From NCBI RefSeq assembly GCF_001421885.1, contig NZ_LMLH01000032.1:158478-222477 (forward strand): a stretch of DNA of 64,000 bases, in the 5' to 3' direction. Position 1 is the stretch's first letter, and the number at the start of each line of letters is the position of its first letter. This DNA comes from Pseudomonas sp. Leaf48. Lineage in GTDB: Bacteria; Pseudomonadota; Gammaproteobacteria; Pseudomonadales; Pseudomonadaceae. The translations under genes were made by a program, and so were the position numbers. The notes beneath the pieces are model-generated. The model saw only the letters and a program-made list of their open reading frames with translations. It was not told the DNA's origin and made no database searches. Positions 52,256 to 61,155 of the stretch are shown here, in pieces.

Positions 52256-53983
52256 TCAGTTTTCGGTCAGCGGCAACAGGGTAAACACCTCGACGGCATT
52301 CCTGCCGCCCTTCTTGGCGCGGTACATGGCTTCGTCGCCATAGCGCAGCAAATCGCGCAAATTGTCAGCTAAGTCAGGATATATCACCACGCCGATACTT
52401 GATGAAATGGAGAGTGTTACACCGTTCTCCATGACAAAAGGTTGTTCAAGTACCAGGCGGATTTTCTCGGCGACCACAACGGCATCTTCTGCATTCCGGG
52501 CATCCGGCAGGAGGATGACGAATTCATCACCGCCGATTCGCGAGGCGGTATCAGACTCGCGCAGTACAGACCCCATACGGGATGCGACCTGGGCCAATAA
52601 CCAATCTCCCGCCTCATGCCCATGTTGGTCATTGACCGCCTTGAACTTGTCCAGGTCAATAAACAGCAACGACAGCTTACGTTCTTCCCGTTTGGCGAGC
52701 GCGATCAGTTGTCCCAGCCGATCTTCCATCATTCGGCGGTTTGGCAAACTGGTCATTCGGTCGTAGAAAGCCAGTTTGCGGATGACTTCTTCAGCCGCCT
52801 TACGCTCAGTGATGTCCATGGCGATGCCAATCTTTGCGGGGCGTCCGTCAAGAAACATACCCGATCCGTACACCGCCAGATCGAACAACGATCCATCTTT
52901 CCTGCGCGCTTGGTATTCGCTGGCCAGGCCCTCGAACCTGCCATCTGTGTGCAAGCGTTTTGGCACATTGGCCTCGAGCAGATCGTGATCACCTTCCGCC
53001 ACCAGGTCGAACATGCCGAGTGATTCAAGGAGCCTATGTTGCTCAACGCCGAACATCTGAGCTAGTCGTGTATTCGCAAACACGAATTTATGATCCTGGA
53101 TTATGTAGACGCCGACTGCTGAAGTTTCAGCTATGCCACGAAACATCGACTCAGCACGCATGAGGTTCAGGTGTTCCTGCTCGAGGTTACCAATCAGGGT
53201 ACCGATCCGCCGCGCGGAGTCATTAAAGGCATCCACCAAGTGCCCTACCTCATCATTGGGCCGGTGTTCGATATGGACTTGATAGTTGCCGTTTGCCAGT
53301 TCGCGACTGCCCTGCGCGAGCCTCAGCACCGGACGAACGAAGCTTAGCCGGACAATCAACCACATCCCACCCAGGAACAGTATGTCCACCACCAACAACA
53401 GATAAGCGATATTTAGCTCGTCTTCCTGTTCGCGGTGCATCTCCTTTATCAGTGATACCATCAGCTGATCGACATCGTCGAGCAAACTTTGTGAACTCTC
53501 GGCAAGAGCGCCCATCTGCCTTGCATCCGGACGGGAGGTACCGCCGCGCAGCAGCGCCGACTCAATATCTTCGCGGTAGCGCTGCCAGGCGATTCTGATC
53601 TCTTCTAATTTGAGCTGCTGTGGCGGTGTCATTCGCCGTATTTGATCGCTATTTGTGTTTCCTCGGTGCATCAGCGTACTGACCGAATCCTCATAGCTCT
53701 TGATGTCTGACAGCGCAGCCTGTTTGCCGGGAGACCATCCGTTCACAAAGCTGCTGGTGTTGAGCGCCATCCGGTGACCGAGGTAACGCATTTTGCCCGC
53801 AACCCGCATCGTTTCGTCAAAACCGGTGAATTCCGCGAACATGGCGTGCACGACCAGGATATTGCCAAGCCCGAGCAGCAGCAGCGCTAGGAACACAATC
53901 CCGATTTTCTTGCTGAGTCCAAAACGGGGCACGGCGCATGGGCTAGAAGGAGATGGCGGACTTGGCATAAGTTCTTCTGTCAT
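52256..53983 (-). CDS. Membrane-bound diguanylate cyclase (type IV pilus-sensor-like, HAMP, PAS, GGDEF), 575 aa
   Basis: Membrane helix near residues 27-48, a periplasmic helical domain of PilJ type (ETMRVAGKMRYLGHRMALNT then SSFVN), second helix near 182-205, HAMP, PAS (AVGVYIIQDHKFVFANTRLA, FGVEQHRL), and GGDEF domain with intact active site RIGGDEFVILLPDARN. No EAL domain, so it should make c-di-GMP. An upstream TTG at 54019 is in frame, but the ATG at 53983 gives a normal N terminus. The stop is at 52256. Confidence 0.88.
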   Translation of the reverse strand: MTEELMPSPPSPSSPCAVPRFGLSKKIGIVFLALLLLGLGNILVVHAMFAEFTGFDETMRVAGKMRYLGHRMALNTSSFVNGWSPGKQAALSDIKSYEDSVSTLMHRGNTNSDQIRRMTPPQQLKLEEIRIAWQRYREDIESALLRGGTSRPDARQMGALAESSQSLLDDVDQLMVSLIKEMHREQEDELNIAYLLLVVDILFLGGMWLIVRLSFVRPVLRLAQGSRELANGNYQVHIEHRPNDEVGHLVDAFNDSARRIGTLIGNLEQEHLNLMRAESMFRGIAETSAVGVYIIQDHKFVFANTRLAQMFGVEQHRLLESLGMFDLVAEGDHDLLEANVPKRLHTDGRFEGLASEYQARRKDGSLFDLAVYGSGMFLDGRPAKIGIAMDITERKAAEEVIRKLAFYDRMTSLPNRRMMEDRLGQLIALAKREERKLSLLFIDLDKFKAVNDQHGHEAGDWLLAQVASRMGSVLRESDTASRIGGDEFVILLPDARNAEDAVVVAEKIRLVLEQPFVMENGVTLSISSSIGVVIYPDLADNLRDLLRYGDEAMYRAKKGGRNAVEVFTLLPLTEN

Positions 53984-54405
53984 GTTTTTTGACTCGGTTC
54001 GCCATGCGCTGATGGACAATGGTCAAGGTTTCAATTCAGCTGGCAGCTCGGCCAAGGCGGCCGGATTCAGTTACAACGGTGTTGGTTCTCTGACCTGCGG
54101 ATCTCTACGGGAAGCGCTACTTCGTACCCGACAACACGGCTGGCCAGGAGCTGCCGTAGTAAGGCATCTCCTCGACAAAACCGCTCTGACATAGGTTGAA
54201 TCGCCGGCCGCTGAACGATGAAATATGCTGAAAACTGATGAAAGGCACCCATTAAGCGCTGGTCCTTGCTTGTTTCACAGGCCCGCGGGGCCTTGACCGA
54301 GCAGCTTTCCCGTGTTCCAAGGCTGATGGCTGTATAGCGATGGTGATCATGGCTCGTCCTCCACGTTGAGGTAGGACAAGGGCGGATCAGTCACAATGGC
54401 TGGTG
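53984..54405. other. Non-coding 0.4 kb
   Basis: Several short frames of about 60 codons on both strands, none with a ribosome site. The sequence at 54185-54300 is of mixed composition; no recognisable repeat or hairpin with a T-run. The last 25 bp lead into the direct repeat at 54406. Confidence 0.4.
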
Positions 54406-54430
54406 GTCGCTATCCGACCCAAAACCGACG
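54406..54430 (+). repeat. Left 25-bp direct repeat flanking the polyamine/agmatine block
   Basis: GTCGCTATCCGACCCAAAAC plus CGACG. It recurs at 62926-62950 with one mismatch (T for C). A partial inverted copy, GGGTCGAATAGCGAC, lies at 62203-62217. Candidate attachment site or repeat-family element. Confidence 0.7.
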
Positions 54431-54477
54431 GTGGCGACGGGCTGAGATCGGCCAATTGCGGTCGTTCGATGGAATGA

Positions 54478-54807
54478 TCAAGTAGCTGTTGCGATTGGCC
54501 ATTTCTCGCCAAGCTTGGAGTCACCATAGGTTTTGATGACCTCAGAGATGATGACTTGATAACCGGCAAGCCAGTTTTCCTGAGCAGCCTTTGCCTCAAG
54601 GTGACGGGGATGGTGAACCAATATCTGAAGTGCTTCGAGAGAACTCCAGTAGTACACATTGGAGAAGAGACCAGTCTGTGGATTCTCCCAAGCTTCTTCG
54701 CCAAGGTAACCAGGGATCGTTTTTGCGATTGCAGCGATTTCCTGATCGAGTCGGTGGAAGGCTTCATCAAACTGCTTTTTGGCAAAGATGAACGTTGAAG
54801 AGTACAT
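54478..54807 (-). CDS. ABM-domain monooxygenase-like protein, 109 aa
   Basis: Antibiotic-biosynthesis-monooxygenase/ferredoxin-like fold: IPGYLGEEAWENPQTGLFSN, VYYWSSLEALQILVHHPRHL and EAKAAQENWLAGYQVIISEV. Single copy of the domain, so it should form dimers. Members act as cofactor-free oxygenases or haem-degrading enzymes. RBS AAAGGAG before the ATG. A 30-codon frame with a strong RBS lies 70 bp upstream on the same strand. Confidence 0.8.
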   Translation of the reverse strand: MYSSTFIFAKKQFDEAFHRLDQEIAAIAKTIPGYLGEEAWENPQTGLFSNVYYWSSLEALQILVHHPRHLEAKAAQENWLAGYQVIISEVIKTYGDSKLGEKWPIATAT

Positions 54808-54876
54808 AGGCCTTGCTCCTTTCGCGGCGTTTGGTTGCCGATGATTGCACTGACCGGACTTGGGTTTGCCTCAAAC

Positions 54877-54969
54877 CTATGCTAGCTGGTTGGCTTCCCA
54901 ACTATCAGTAGACGATGCATCTGGCGTAATGTTTTCCGCCGATTGTGCCTGATAGCGTTCCTTGTCCAT
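54877..54969 (-). CDS. Possible 30-residue peptide
   Basis: ATG at 54969 has AAGGAG 7 bp upstream (AACAAGGAGTTAGGC ATG). The product MDKERYQAQSAENITPDASS, TDSWEANQLA is acidic and polar with no membrane segment. It precedes the ABM-domain gene. The good ribosome site is the only support, so a leader peptide or a chance frame is also possible. Confidence 0.35.
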   Translation of the reverse strand: MDKERYQAQSAENITPDASSTDSWEANQLA

Positions 54970-55214
54970 GCCTAACTCCTTGTTCGGCTTGAGTGTCGCG
55001 CTAGAAACGCGACTTGAGGTGAGGAGGAAAAGCGACATGACTTTTGCGCCCATTACTGGCGGATTAGCAGCGCGGCCATGATCTGCTTTTGGCCGATTTC
55101 TGCCTGTCGCGAGAGGCAGAACGCGGCCAATAGCAGCCGCTCAAGACGCCTAAAAATCCAGAGGTCATTCAGCATTGTGCTGAGCCACGTGAATGTTAAA
55201 CCAGCCCAACAACG

Positions 55215-56117
55215 CTACGGGTAGGCCGGGACTATCTTTGCCTGCTCGATCAGCCAATCGATGAGCAAAGCTATCTCAGGGATGTCGCGACTCTCCTCGT
55301 TGCAGATGCAGAAATAGTCCATCCCCGTCGGCACCTTCAGTGCAAAGGGTTGCACCAGGCGGCCCTCATCCAAATCGCGCAATGAATTGATCTCGTCGCT
55401 GAGTGCAACACCATAGCCATCTCGCGCCGCCTGCAGGGCAATGCCGAAGTCTTCCAGGTGAACATCGGCATCACCTGGGTAAGGCAACCGCGCCTCAAGC
55501 AGCCAGCGCCGCCATTGTGCGCCGTCATCCTCATGCAAGAGGCGGTGGTGAACAAGGTCGGACGGATGCTTGAGCGCACGCGGGCCGCGCAGCAATTGCG
55601 GGCAGCAGACGGGAAACATATGCAGGCTTTGCAGTGGCCGCCACCAGAAACCCTCCCACGTCGGAGTGTCGTAGAGCACGGCGATATCGGCCCTGCGCCA
55701 GTCCACCTCGCTGATGTCGTCGGCAGTAATGACGCGCAGGTGAATGTGCGGATGTTCTGCACGAAAGGCGAACAACTTCGGCATCAGCCAGGCCGCGCCA
55801 AAAATCGGTTCCGTGGAAATGGTCAGGACTTTCGTCGCCGGTTCCTGGAAGTACGCTTCGGAAATCTGTCGCACCCCTTCGGTGATCTCGCCTATGCCGC
55901 GGGCTACCGAGCGTTGTAGGGCCAGGCCTCGTTCGGTCAGCACCAGGAAGCGGCCCTGCTTGTAAAAGAGATCGATGCCGAGTGAGCTCTGTAACGCTCT
56001 TATCTGCTGGCTGACAGCCCCGGCGGTGACATGCAGCTCAGCGGCGGCCGCACCGACATGGCCCAGCCTTGCAACACATTCAAATACGCGAAACGCATGG
56101 AGCGGAGGTAAGGGCAT
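55215..56117 (-). CDS. LysR-family regulator (GcvA-like) of the polyamine block, 300 aa
   Basis: DNA-binding domain: PPLHAFRVFECVARLGHVGA, LHVTAGAVSQQIRALQSSLG, FYKQGRFLVLTERGLA. Effector domain to the end (TISTEPIFGAAWLMPKLFAF, ADIAVLYDTPTWEG). Divergent from the agmatine deiminase, with 252 bp between starts. Probably senses agmatine or a product and controls the four plus-strand genes behind it. Confidence 0.85.
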   Translation of the reverse strand: MPLPPLHAFRVFECVARLGHVGAAAAELHVTAGAVSQQIRALQSSLGIDLFYKQGRFLVLTERGLALQRSVARGIGEITEGVRQISEAYFQEPATKVLTISTEPIFGAAWLMPKLFAFRAEHPHIHLRVITADDISEVDWRRADIAVLYDTPTWEGFWWRPLQSLHMFPVCCPQLLRGPRALKHPSDLVHHRLLHEDDGAQWRRWLLEARLPYPGDADVHLEDFGIALQAARDGYGVALSDEINSLRDLDEGRLVQPFALKVPTGMDYFCICNEESRDIPEIALLIDWLIEQAKIVPAYP

Positions 56118-56369
56118 GCGGGTCTACCATTTAGTTTTTTTGTCTATTTTTTTGACAATTTATATAGATTGATTGTGCCTTGAGCAACCGCAAAGATTCA
56201 GCGCAGGGAGGCCAAAGACAACAATTCAATAGGTGGCCCTACGAAGCACAGGCAACAACAGGTGTAGCAAGGAAGCGATGAGGGGGTGAGCTCGGTGCAC
56301 CTCTACCTGTTTCGCTCGTGTGCCTTGGTAAATGAGATATCTGGCTGGATAACCCGGGGGACTCGTTAC
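56118..56369. promoter_or_regulatory. Divergent control region A (LysR / agmatine deiminase)
   Basis: AT-rich stretch from 56131 with TTTATATAGATTGATTGTG-like sequence. Bases 56131-56297 are homologous to 57781-57947 upstream of the binding-protein gene, including the ribosome site. Here the matching start codon is ACG and a TAG follows 7 codons on, so the deiminase begins instead at 56370. The LysR probably binds the shared core. Confidence 0.6.
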
Positions 56370-57569
56370 ATGGATCAAGAACAAGATATTCAGTTGGCAA
56401 CAGAGCCGTTGATGACAGATCAAGCCGCAATGGAGGGGCCTACGAACCCGGGAAGGCGCCGGTTCAATATGGGCGCGTTGGTGGCTATTACTGCAACTGC
56501 CATCGGTACGTCAGGTCTTGGACGCCTGGCTCGAGCCGCGGAGCCCAACCCTACCTCCGATGGCTATCGGGTGCCCGCAGAGTGGGAGCCACACCAGAGC
56601 GTATTGATGGCGTACCCCTATGACAAGAGCTACAAGGATCAGCTGAAACCCATGCAGGATTCTGTCATCAACGTAGCGAATGCCATTGCGCAGTTCGAGC
56701 CGGTCTTGATGATGGCGATGACCGGTAATACCGAGGTTGTACGCAAGCGCTGCGGCCCTAACGTTACTGTCATCGAGTATCCATACAACGATTGCTGGAC
56801 CCGTGATACCGCGCCAGTATTCGCGCTGAGCCCATCAGGGCACGACATGTTGGGACGCGATTTCATTTTCAACGGCTGGGGCAACAGGTGGTCGGCCACC
56901 CTGGATGATCAATTGCCCGTCGGTGTGTGCGCCACCCTTAACGTGCCTAAATCACCAGTCAATATGGTGTTTGAAGGTGGCGCGGTGATTACCGATGGGC
57001 AGGGCACGCTCATTACCACCGAACAGTGCCTGCTCAATCCCAATCGTAACCCGAGCATGACCAAGACACAGATCGAGACCGCGCTGCTGCGTGCCTATAA
57101 CGCGACCAAGATGATCTGGCTGCCGTATGGGGTGTACGGCGACGACGGCGCTGCCGCTACCGATGGGCATGTCGACCTGGTTGCTGCCTACATCGAGCCA
57201 GCCCATCTGCTATTGAATTACCCGTCGGACCCAAACAACCCCAACGTGCCCAGGATGGCGGAAAACCTGGCAGTGCTGCAACAAAGCACCGATGCAAGAG
57301 GCCGCCCTTTCAAGATTACCAAGATGCCCGTTCAGCCAACATTCAAGGTGTCTGGCCTGACAGTGGAGAACTTCAGCTACATCAACTTCTACAAATCCAA
57401 CGTCGGCATCGTGGTTCCTACTTCAAGCACTCCTGCAGATGAGATTGCCTTGAATCTCTTCCGTGAGATTTTTCCGGGACGGCCAGTCGTGGGTGTCGAT
57501 GGCACCATCCTTGCCAACAATGGCGGTGGTGTGCATTGCATCACCCAACACATTCCTAGTGTCGGTTAG
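56370..57569 (+). CDS. Exported agmatine deiminase, 399 aa
   Basis: The catalytic fold is agmatine deiminase (agmatine to N-carbamoylputrescine and ammonia): YRVPAEWEPHQSVLMAYPYD, CWTRDTAPVFALSPSG, DGHVDLVAAYIEP and the catalytic Cys near residue 390 in NNGGGVHCITQHIPS. Unlike cytosolic AguA it has an N-terminal leader with RRRFNMGALVAITATAIG (twin arginines at 29-31) and a likely cleavage site after ARA near 56, so it is probably Tat-exported. Length without the leader fits the family. The ATG at 56370 has a GGGGGA motif upstream. Followed by the polyamine-binding protein gene. Confidence 0.85.
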   Translation: MDQEQDIQLATEPLMTDQAAMEGPTNPGRRRFNMGALVAITATAIGTSGLGRLARAAEPNPTSDGYRVPAEWEPHQSVLMAYPYDKSYKDQLKPMQDSVINVANAIAQFEPVLMMAMTGNTEVVRKRCGPNVTVIEYPYNDCWTRDTAPVFALSPSGHDMLGRDFIFNGWGNRWSATLDDQLPVGVCATLNVPKSPVNMVFEGGAVITDGQGTLITTEQCLLNPNRNPSMTKTQIETALLRAYNATKMIWLPYGVYGDDGAAATDGHVDLVAAYIEPAHLLLNYPSDPNNPNVPRMAENLAVLQQSTDARGRPFKITKMPVQPTFKVSGLTVENFSYINFYKSNVGIVVPTSSTPADEIALNLFREIFPGRPVVGVDGTILANNGGGVHCITQHIPSVG

Positions 57570-57780
57570 CGCTGCAAAGAATTGCCGCCTATGAGACGCA
57601 AGCAATAGCCAGACTGCTTTCCCTCGCAGGGTTGGGCCAGTTCGGCTGATCCAGCCCTGCCTGGGGAATCACCGCCTAACTCCAAAAGATGACGTGCCCG
57701 CGTTTGTGCATGCCGCTGCCTGGTGCATCCCGTCAGCGCCTGCACGAAGCGTAGGAGACATCGGCGTCAGACCCTATCGT
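57570..57780. other. Spacer between deiminase and control region B
   Basis: 211 bp without a credible gene. No strong terminator was found, so transcription from the deiminase promoter could continue. Confidence 0.4.
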
Positions 57781-57891
57781 TTAGTTTTTTTGCTTGAATT
57801 ACTTGTAGTTTATATAGATTGATTGTGATTCAAGCAGCCGTAACAATTCATTTGGAGCTAGGCCAAAGACAATAACTCAAAAGGTGGTCCT
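57781..57891 (+). promoter_or_regulatory. Control region B upstream of the polyamine-binding protein gene
   Basis: Copy of the leader at 56131: shared stretches include TTAGTTTTTTTG, TTTATATAGATTGATTGTG, GGCCAAAGACAA and AGGTGG. Here an intact ATG (57892) follows AAGGTGGTCCT. The copies keep register to within one base over 160 bp. Confidence 0.6.
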
Positions 57892-59181
57892 ATGAAGTAC
57901 AAGCAGCAACAGCCGTGGCAAACAATCGATATGGGAGCGGACTCGGTGTCCTGGCGCACCGCCCGCGTTGGAGTCGGCAGCCTGCGAGCCGTCCTGCTGA
58001 AAGCTCTGACAATGCTTGCTGGCCCGGCGCTGGCAGCCGAACGAGTGGGCAGCATCACCCAAGGCTGTGAGAAATTGATCAAGCACCAACTCCCCCGTTC
58101 GCTCCTCACTACGATCTGCAGCCTGGGCCTGCTGAGCGCTAACGCGAATGCGCAAGAGCGCACCCTGCGAGTCTACAACTGGTTCGACTACGTCGCCCCG
58201 CAGACACTGGACAACTTCAAGAAGGAGAACGGCGCAAAACTGGTCTACGACATCTTCGACAGCAACGAAACCCTGGAGGCCAAACTGCTCACCGGCAACT
58301 CCGGCTATGACGTGGTGGTGCCGTCCGACAGTTTCCTCGCCAAGCAGATTCAGGCGGACGCTTTCCAGCCACTTGACCGCAGCAAGCTACCCAACTGGAA
58401 GCATCTGGACCCGCAACTGATGAAGCTGATCGAAGCCAACGATCCGGGTAACCGTTTCGCCGTGCCTTATTTGTACGGAACCGTACTGATTGGTTTCAAC
58501 CCGGCCAAGGTCAAGGCTGCGCTCGGCGAAAACGCGCCGGTGGACAGCTGGGATCTGATCTTCAAGGAAGAGAACATTGCCAAGCTCAAGCAGTGCGGCG
58601 TGGCCCTTCTCGATTCGCCGACGGATATGATCCCCATCGCCCTCCACTACCTGGGCCTGCCGCCCAACAGCACTCAGGCCAAGGACTACGCGAAGGCCGA
58701 AGAACTGCTGAAAAAGATCCGCCCAAACGTCGCCTACTTCCACTCCTCAAAATACATGACCGATATTGCCAATGGTGACATCTGCGTGGCCGTGGGTTAC
58801 TCCGGCAGTTTCTCCCAGGCGGCCAATCGCGCCAAGGAGGCCGGTAACGGCGTGGTGGTGGACATGCGCTTGCCCAAGGAAGGCGCACCGGTCTGGTTCG
58901 ACGTGCTGGCCATCCCCAAGGATGCGAAGAACCCGGATGATGCCCATGCCTTGATCAACTACCTGCTGCAGCCGCAGGTGATTGCTCCGATCAGCGACTT
59001 CGTCGGTTATCCCAACCCGAACAAGGACGCCACTGCCCTGGTCAGCCCGGAAATCCGCAACAACCCCAATCTCTACCCCGCCGCCGACATCCAGACTTCT
59101 CTATTCGCGCTGGTGCCACTGCCATCCAGTGCAGAACGCGCTCGCACCCGTGCATGGACCAAGCTCAAGTCGGGAACCTGA
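57892..59181 (+). CDS. Polyamine (spermidine/putrescine) ABC transporter substrate-binding protein, 429 aa
   Basis: Mature part from about residue 89 (RTLRVYNWFDYVAPQTLDNF, GYDVVVPSDSFLAKQIQADA, VGYSGSFSQAANRAKEAGNG, VWFDVLAIPKDAKNPDDAHA) matches PotF/SpuD. The N terminus is unusually long: a first hydrophobic leader (SLRAVLLKALTMLAGPALAA) ends at about residue 49 and a second (RSLLTTICSLGLLSANANA) at 87. Typical relatives have only the second. A start after residue 60 would give a normal protein, but there is no good ATG. No permease or ATPase is next to it, so it must serve a transporter encoded elsewhere. Confidence 0.83.
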   Translation: MKYKQQQPWQTIDMGADSVSWRTARVGVGSLRAVLLKALTMLAGPALAAERVGSITQGCEKLIKHQLPRSLLTTICSLGLLSANANAQERTLRVYNWFDYVAPQTLDNFKKENGAKLVYDIFDSNETLEAKLLTGNSGYDVVVPSDSFLAKQIQADAFQPLDRSKLPNWKHLDPQLMKLIEANDPGNRFAVPYLYGTVLIGFNPAKVKAALGENAPVDSWDLIFKEENIAKLKQCGVALLDSPTDMIPIALHYLGLPPNSTQAKDYAKAEELLKKIRPNVAYFHSSKYMTDIANGDICVAVGYSGSFSQAANRAKEAGNGVVVDMRLPKEGAPVWFDVLAIPKDAKNPDDAHALINYLLQPQVIAPISDFVGYPNPNKDATALVSPEIRNNPNLYPAADIQTSLFALVPLPSSAERARTRAWTKLKSGT

Positions 59182-59299
59182 CAGTAAATTGCGCTGCGCC
59201 AGTGAAACTCAACGGAACCAGGCACATGGCCGATGCGGTTTCTCTGGCACGCGACGCCAATCAAGTCACCTTGCAGACCCAGTAGCCAGTGGTAACAGC

Positions 59300-61009
59300 A
59301 TGATTGAAGTAACCGAAGTTTCCATTGCCGAGTTGCGCGCAGCCCTCGAAGCTGGCCGAACCACGGCAGTTGAGCTGGTCCAGGCCTATCTCTCACGGAT
59401 CGATGCCTACGACGGCCCCAACACGCCCACCGCCCTCAACGCGGTGGTGGTGCGCAATCCGAATGCGCTTGGAGAAGCGCAGGCCTCCGATGCCCGTCGT
59501 GCCCGTGGCGAGCCCCTCGGCCCGCTCGATGGTATTCCCTATACCGCCAAGGACAGCTACCTGATCAAAGGCCTGACCGCGGCGTCCGGCAGCCCGGCCT
59601 TCAAGGACCTGATTGCCTATCGCGATGCGTTCACCATCGAGCGCTTGCGTGGCGCCGGTGCGATCTGCCTGGGCAAGACCAATATGCCGCCCATGGCCAA
59701 TGGCGGCATGCAGCGCGGCGTGTATGGCCGTGCCGAGAGCCCGTACAACGCGAATTACCTCACGGCACCCTTCGCCTCGGGTTCATCCAACGGCGCAGGC
59801 ACGGCCACCGCCGCCAGTTTCGCCGCCTTCGGCCTGGCGGAAGAAACCTGGTCGAGCGGCCGCGGGCCGGCCTCAAACAATGGTCTGTGCGCCTATACGC
59901 CGTCGCGCGGGGTGATTTCGGTGCGCGGCAACTGGCCACTGACGCCAACCATGGATGTGGTCGTTCCCTATGCCAGGACCATGGCCGACCTGCTCGAAGT
60001 GCTCGACGTGGTGGTGGCCGAAGACGCCGACAAACGTGGCGACCTGTGGCGCTTGCAGCCTTGGGTGCCGATCCCCGGCATCGCCTCGGTGCGTCCCGCC
60101 TCCTACCTGGAACTGGCTGCCAGGCCCGCCGCACTCGCCGGCAAGCGCTTGGGCGTACCGCGCATGTACATCAACGCCGACCCCGACGCAGGCACCAGCA
60201 AAGCGCCGGGTATCGGGTGGGCGACAGGCCAGCGGATCAACACTCGTCCCTCGGTGATCGCCCTCTGGGAAAACGCGCGAAAGACTCTGGAAGCGGCCGG
60301 TGCCGAAGTGGTCGAGACGGACTTCCCACTGGTCTCCAATTGCGAGGGAGATCGACCTGGGGCGCCGACGGTGTTAACCCGCGGCCTGGTGTCCAAGGAA
60401 TTCCTCCATCACGAACTGTGGGACCTGACCGCCTGGGCATTCGATGACTTCCTGCAGGCCAACGACGATCCCAAACTAAACCGTCTGGCTGACGTCGACG
60501 GCCCGCAGATTTTTCCGCACGACCCAGGCGCTCTGCCTGACCGCGAAGATGGCCCGGCCATTGGCATGGACGAATACGTGCGCATGGCCGAGCGTGGCAT
60601 CACCCCGTGGGATCAGATCACCACGCTGCCCGATGGCCTGCGCGGGCTGGAACAGACCCGGCGTATCGATCTTGAGGAGTGGATGGATCGGCTGGGGCTC
60701 GACGCGGTGATCTTCCCGGCGGTCGCCGACGTAGGCCCGGCGAATGCCGATGTCGATCCGCAATCGGCGGATATCGCCTGGAGCAACGGCGTCTGGGTCG
60801 CCAACGGCAACCTCGCCATCCGCCACCTCGGCGTGCCAACGGTCACCGTGCCGATGGGCGTGATGCCGGACATCGGCATGCCCGTCGGCCTGACGTTTGC
60901 CGGTCGCGCCTACGACGACTCAGCATTGCTGCGCCTGGCGTCGGCGTTTGAGGCCACCGGATCGAAGCGCTTGATCCCGGTGCGAACCCCACCCTCGCCA
61001 GGCGGCTGA
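59300..61009 (+). CDS. Amidase-signature enzyme, 569 aa
   Basis: Ser-cisSer-Lys amidase: the Lys lies in GIPYTAKDSYLIKG, the signature in FASGSSNGAGTATAASFAAF, and the nucleophile in GLAEETWSSGRGPASNN. Substrate-binding insert at about 255-440. No leader peptide, so cytosolic. Placed between a polyamine-binding protein and an agmatinase-type enzyme, it could cleave an amide made in the route, for instance N-carbamoylputrescine or 4-guanidinobutyramide. That is inference. The ATG at 59300 has a weak ribosome site. Confidence 0.83.
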   Translation: MIEVTEVSIAELRAALEAGRTTAVELVQAYLSRIDAYDGPNTPTALNAVVVRNPNALGEAQASDARRARGEPLGPLDGIPYTAKDSYLIKGLTAASGSPAFKDLIAYRDAFTIERLRGAGAICLGKTNMPPMANGGMQRGVYGRAESPYNANYLTAPFASGSSNGAGTATAASFAAFGLAEETWSSGRGPASNNGLCAYTPSRGVISVRGNWPLTPTMDVVVPYARTMADLLEVLDVVVAEDADKRGDLWRLQPWVPIPGIASVRPASYLELAARPAALAGKRLGVPRMYINADPDAGTSKAPGIGWATGQRINTRPSVIALWENARKTLEAAGAEVVETDFPLVSNCEGDRPGAPTVLTRGLVSKEFLHHELWDLTAWAFDDFLQANDDPKLNRLADVDGPQIFPHDPGALPDREDGPAIGMDEYVRMAERGITPWDQITTLPDGLRGLEQTRRIDLEEWMDRLGLDAVIFPAVADVGPANADVDPQSADIAWSNGVWVANGNLAIRHLGVPTVTVPMGVMPDIGMPVGLTFAGRAYDDSALLRLASAFEATGSKRLIPVRTPPSPGG

Positions 61010-61155
61010 AAACCGCAATGGGTCTGGCGCGATAAAGCGCCAATCCTGCCTATTCACGGCAAGCCCGAGCAACAGAAACCAACCTTTACCCCAGCAAGCA
61101 CTGCGTGAGCGTGCACCTTTCTGGGTCAGCTTCAGTAACCCGCATTGAGAATCCC

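Noticed and set aside
54067..54252. 61-codon minus-strand frame beginning MGAFHQFSAYF
   Set aside because: No ribosome site, no recognisable family and located in a degraded intergenic stretch; not supported enough to call.
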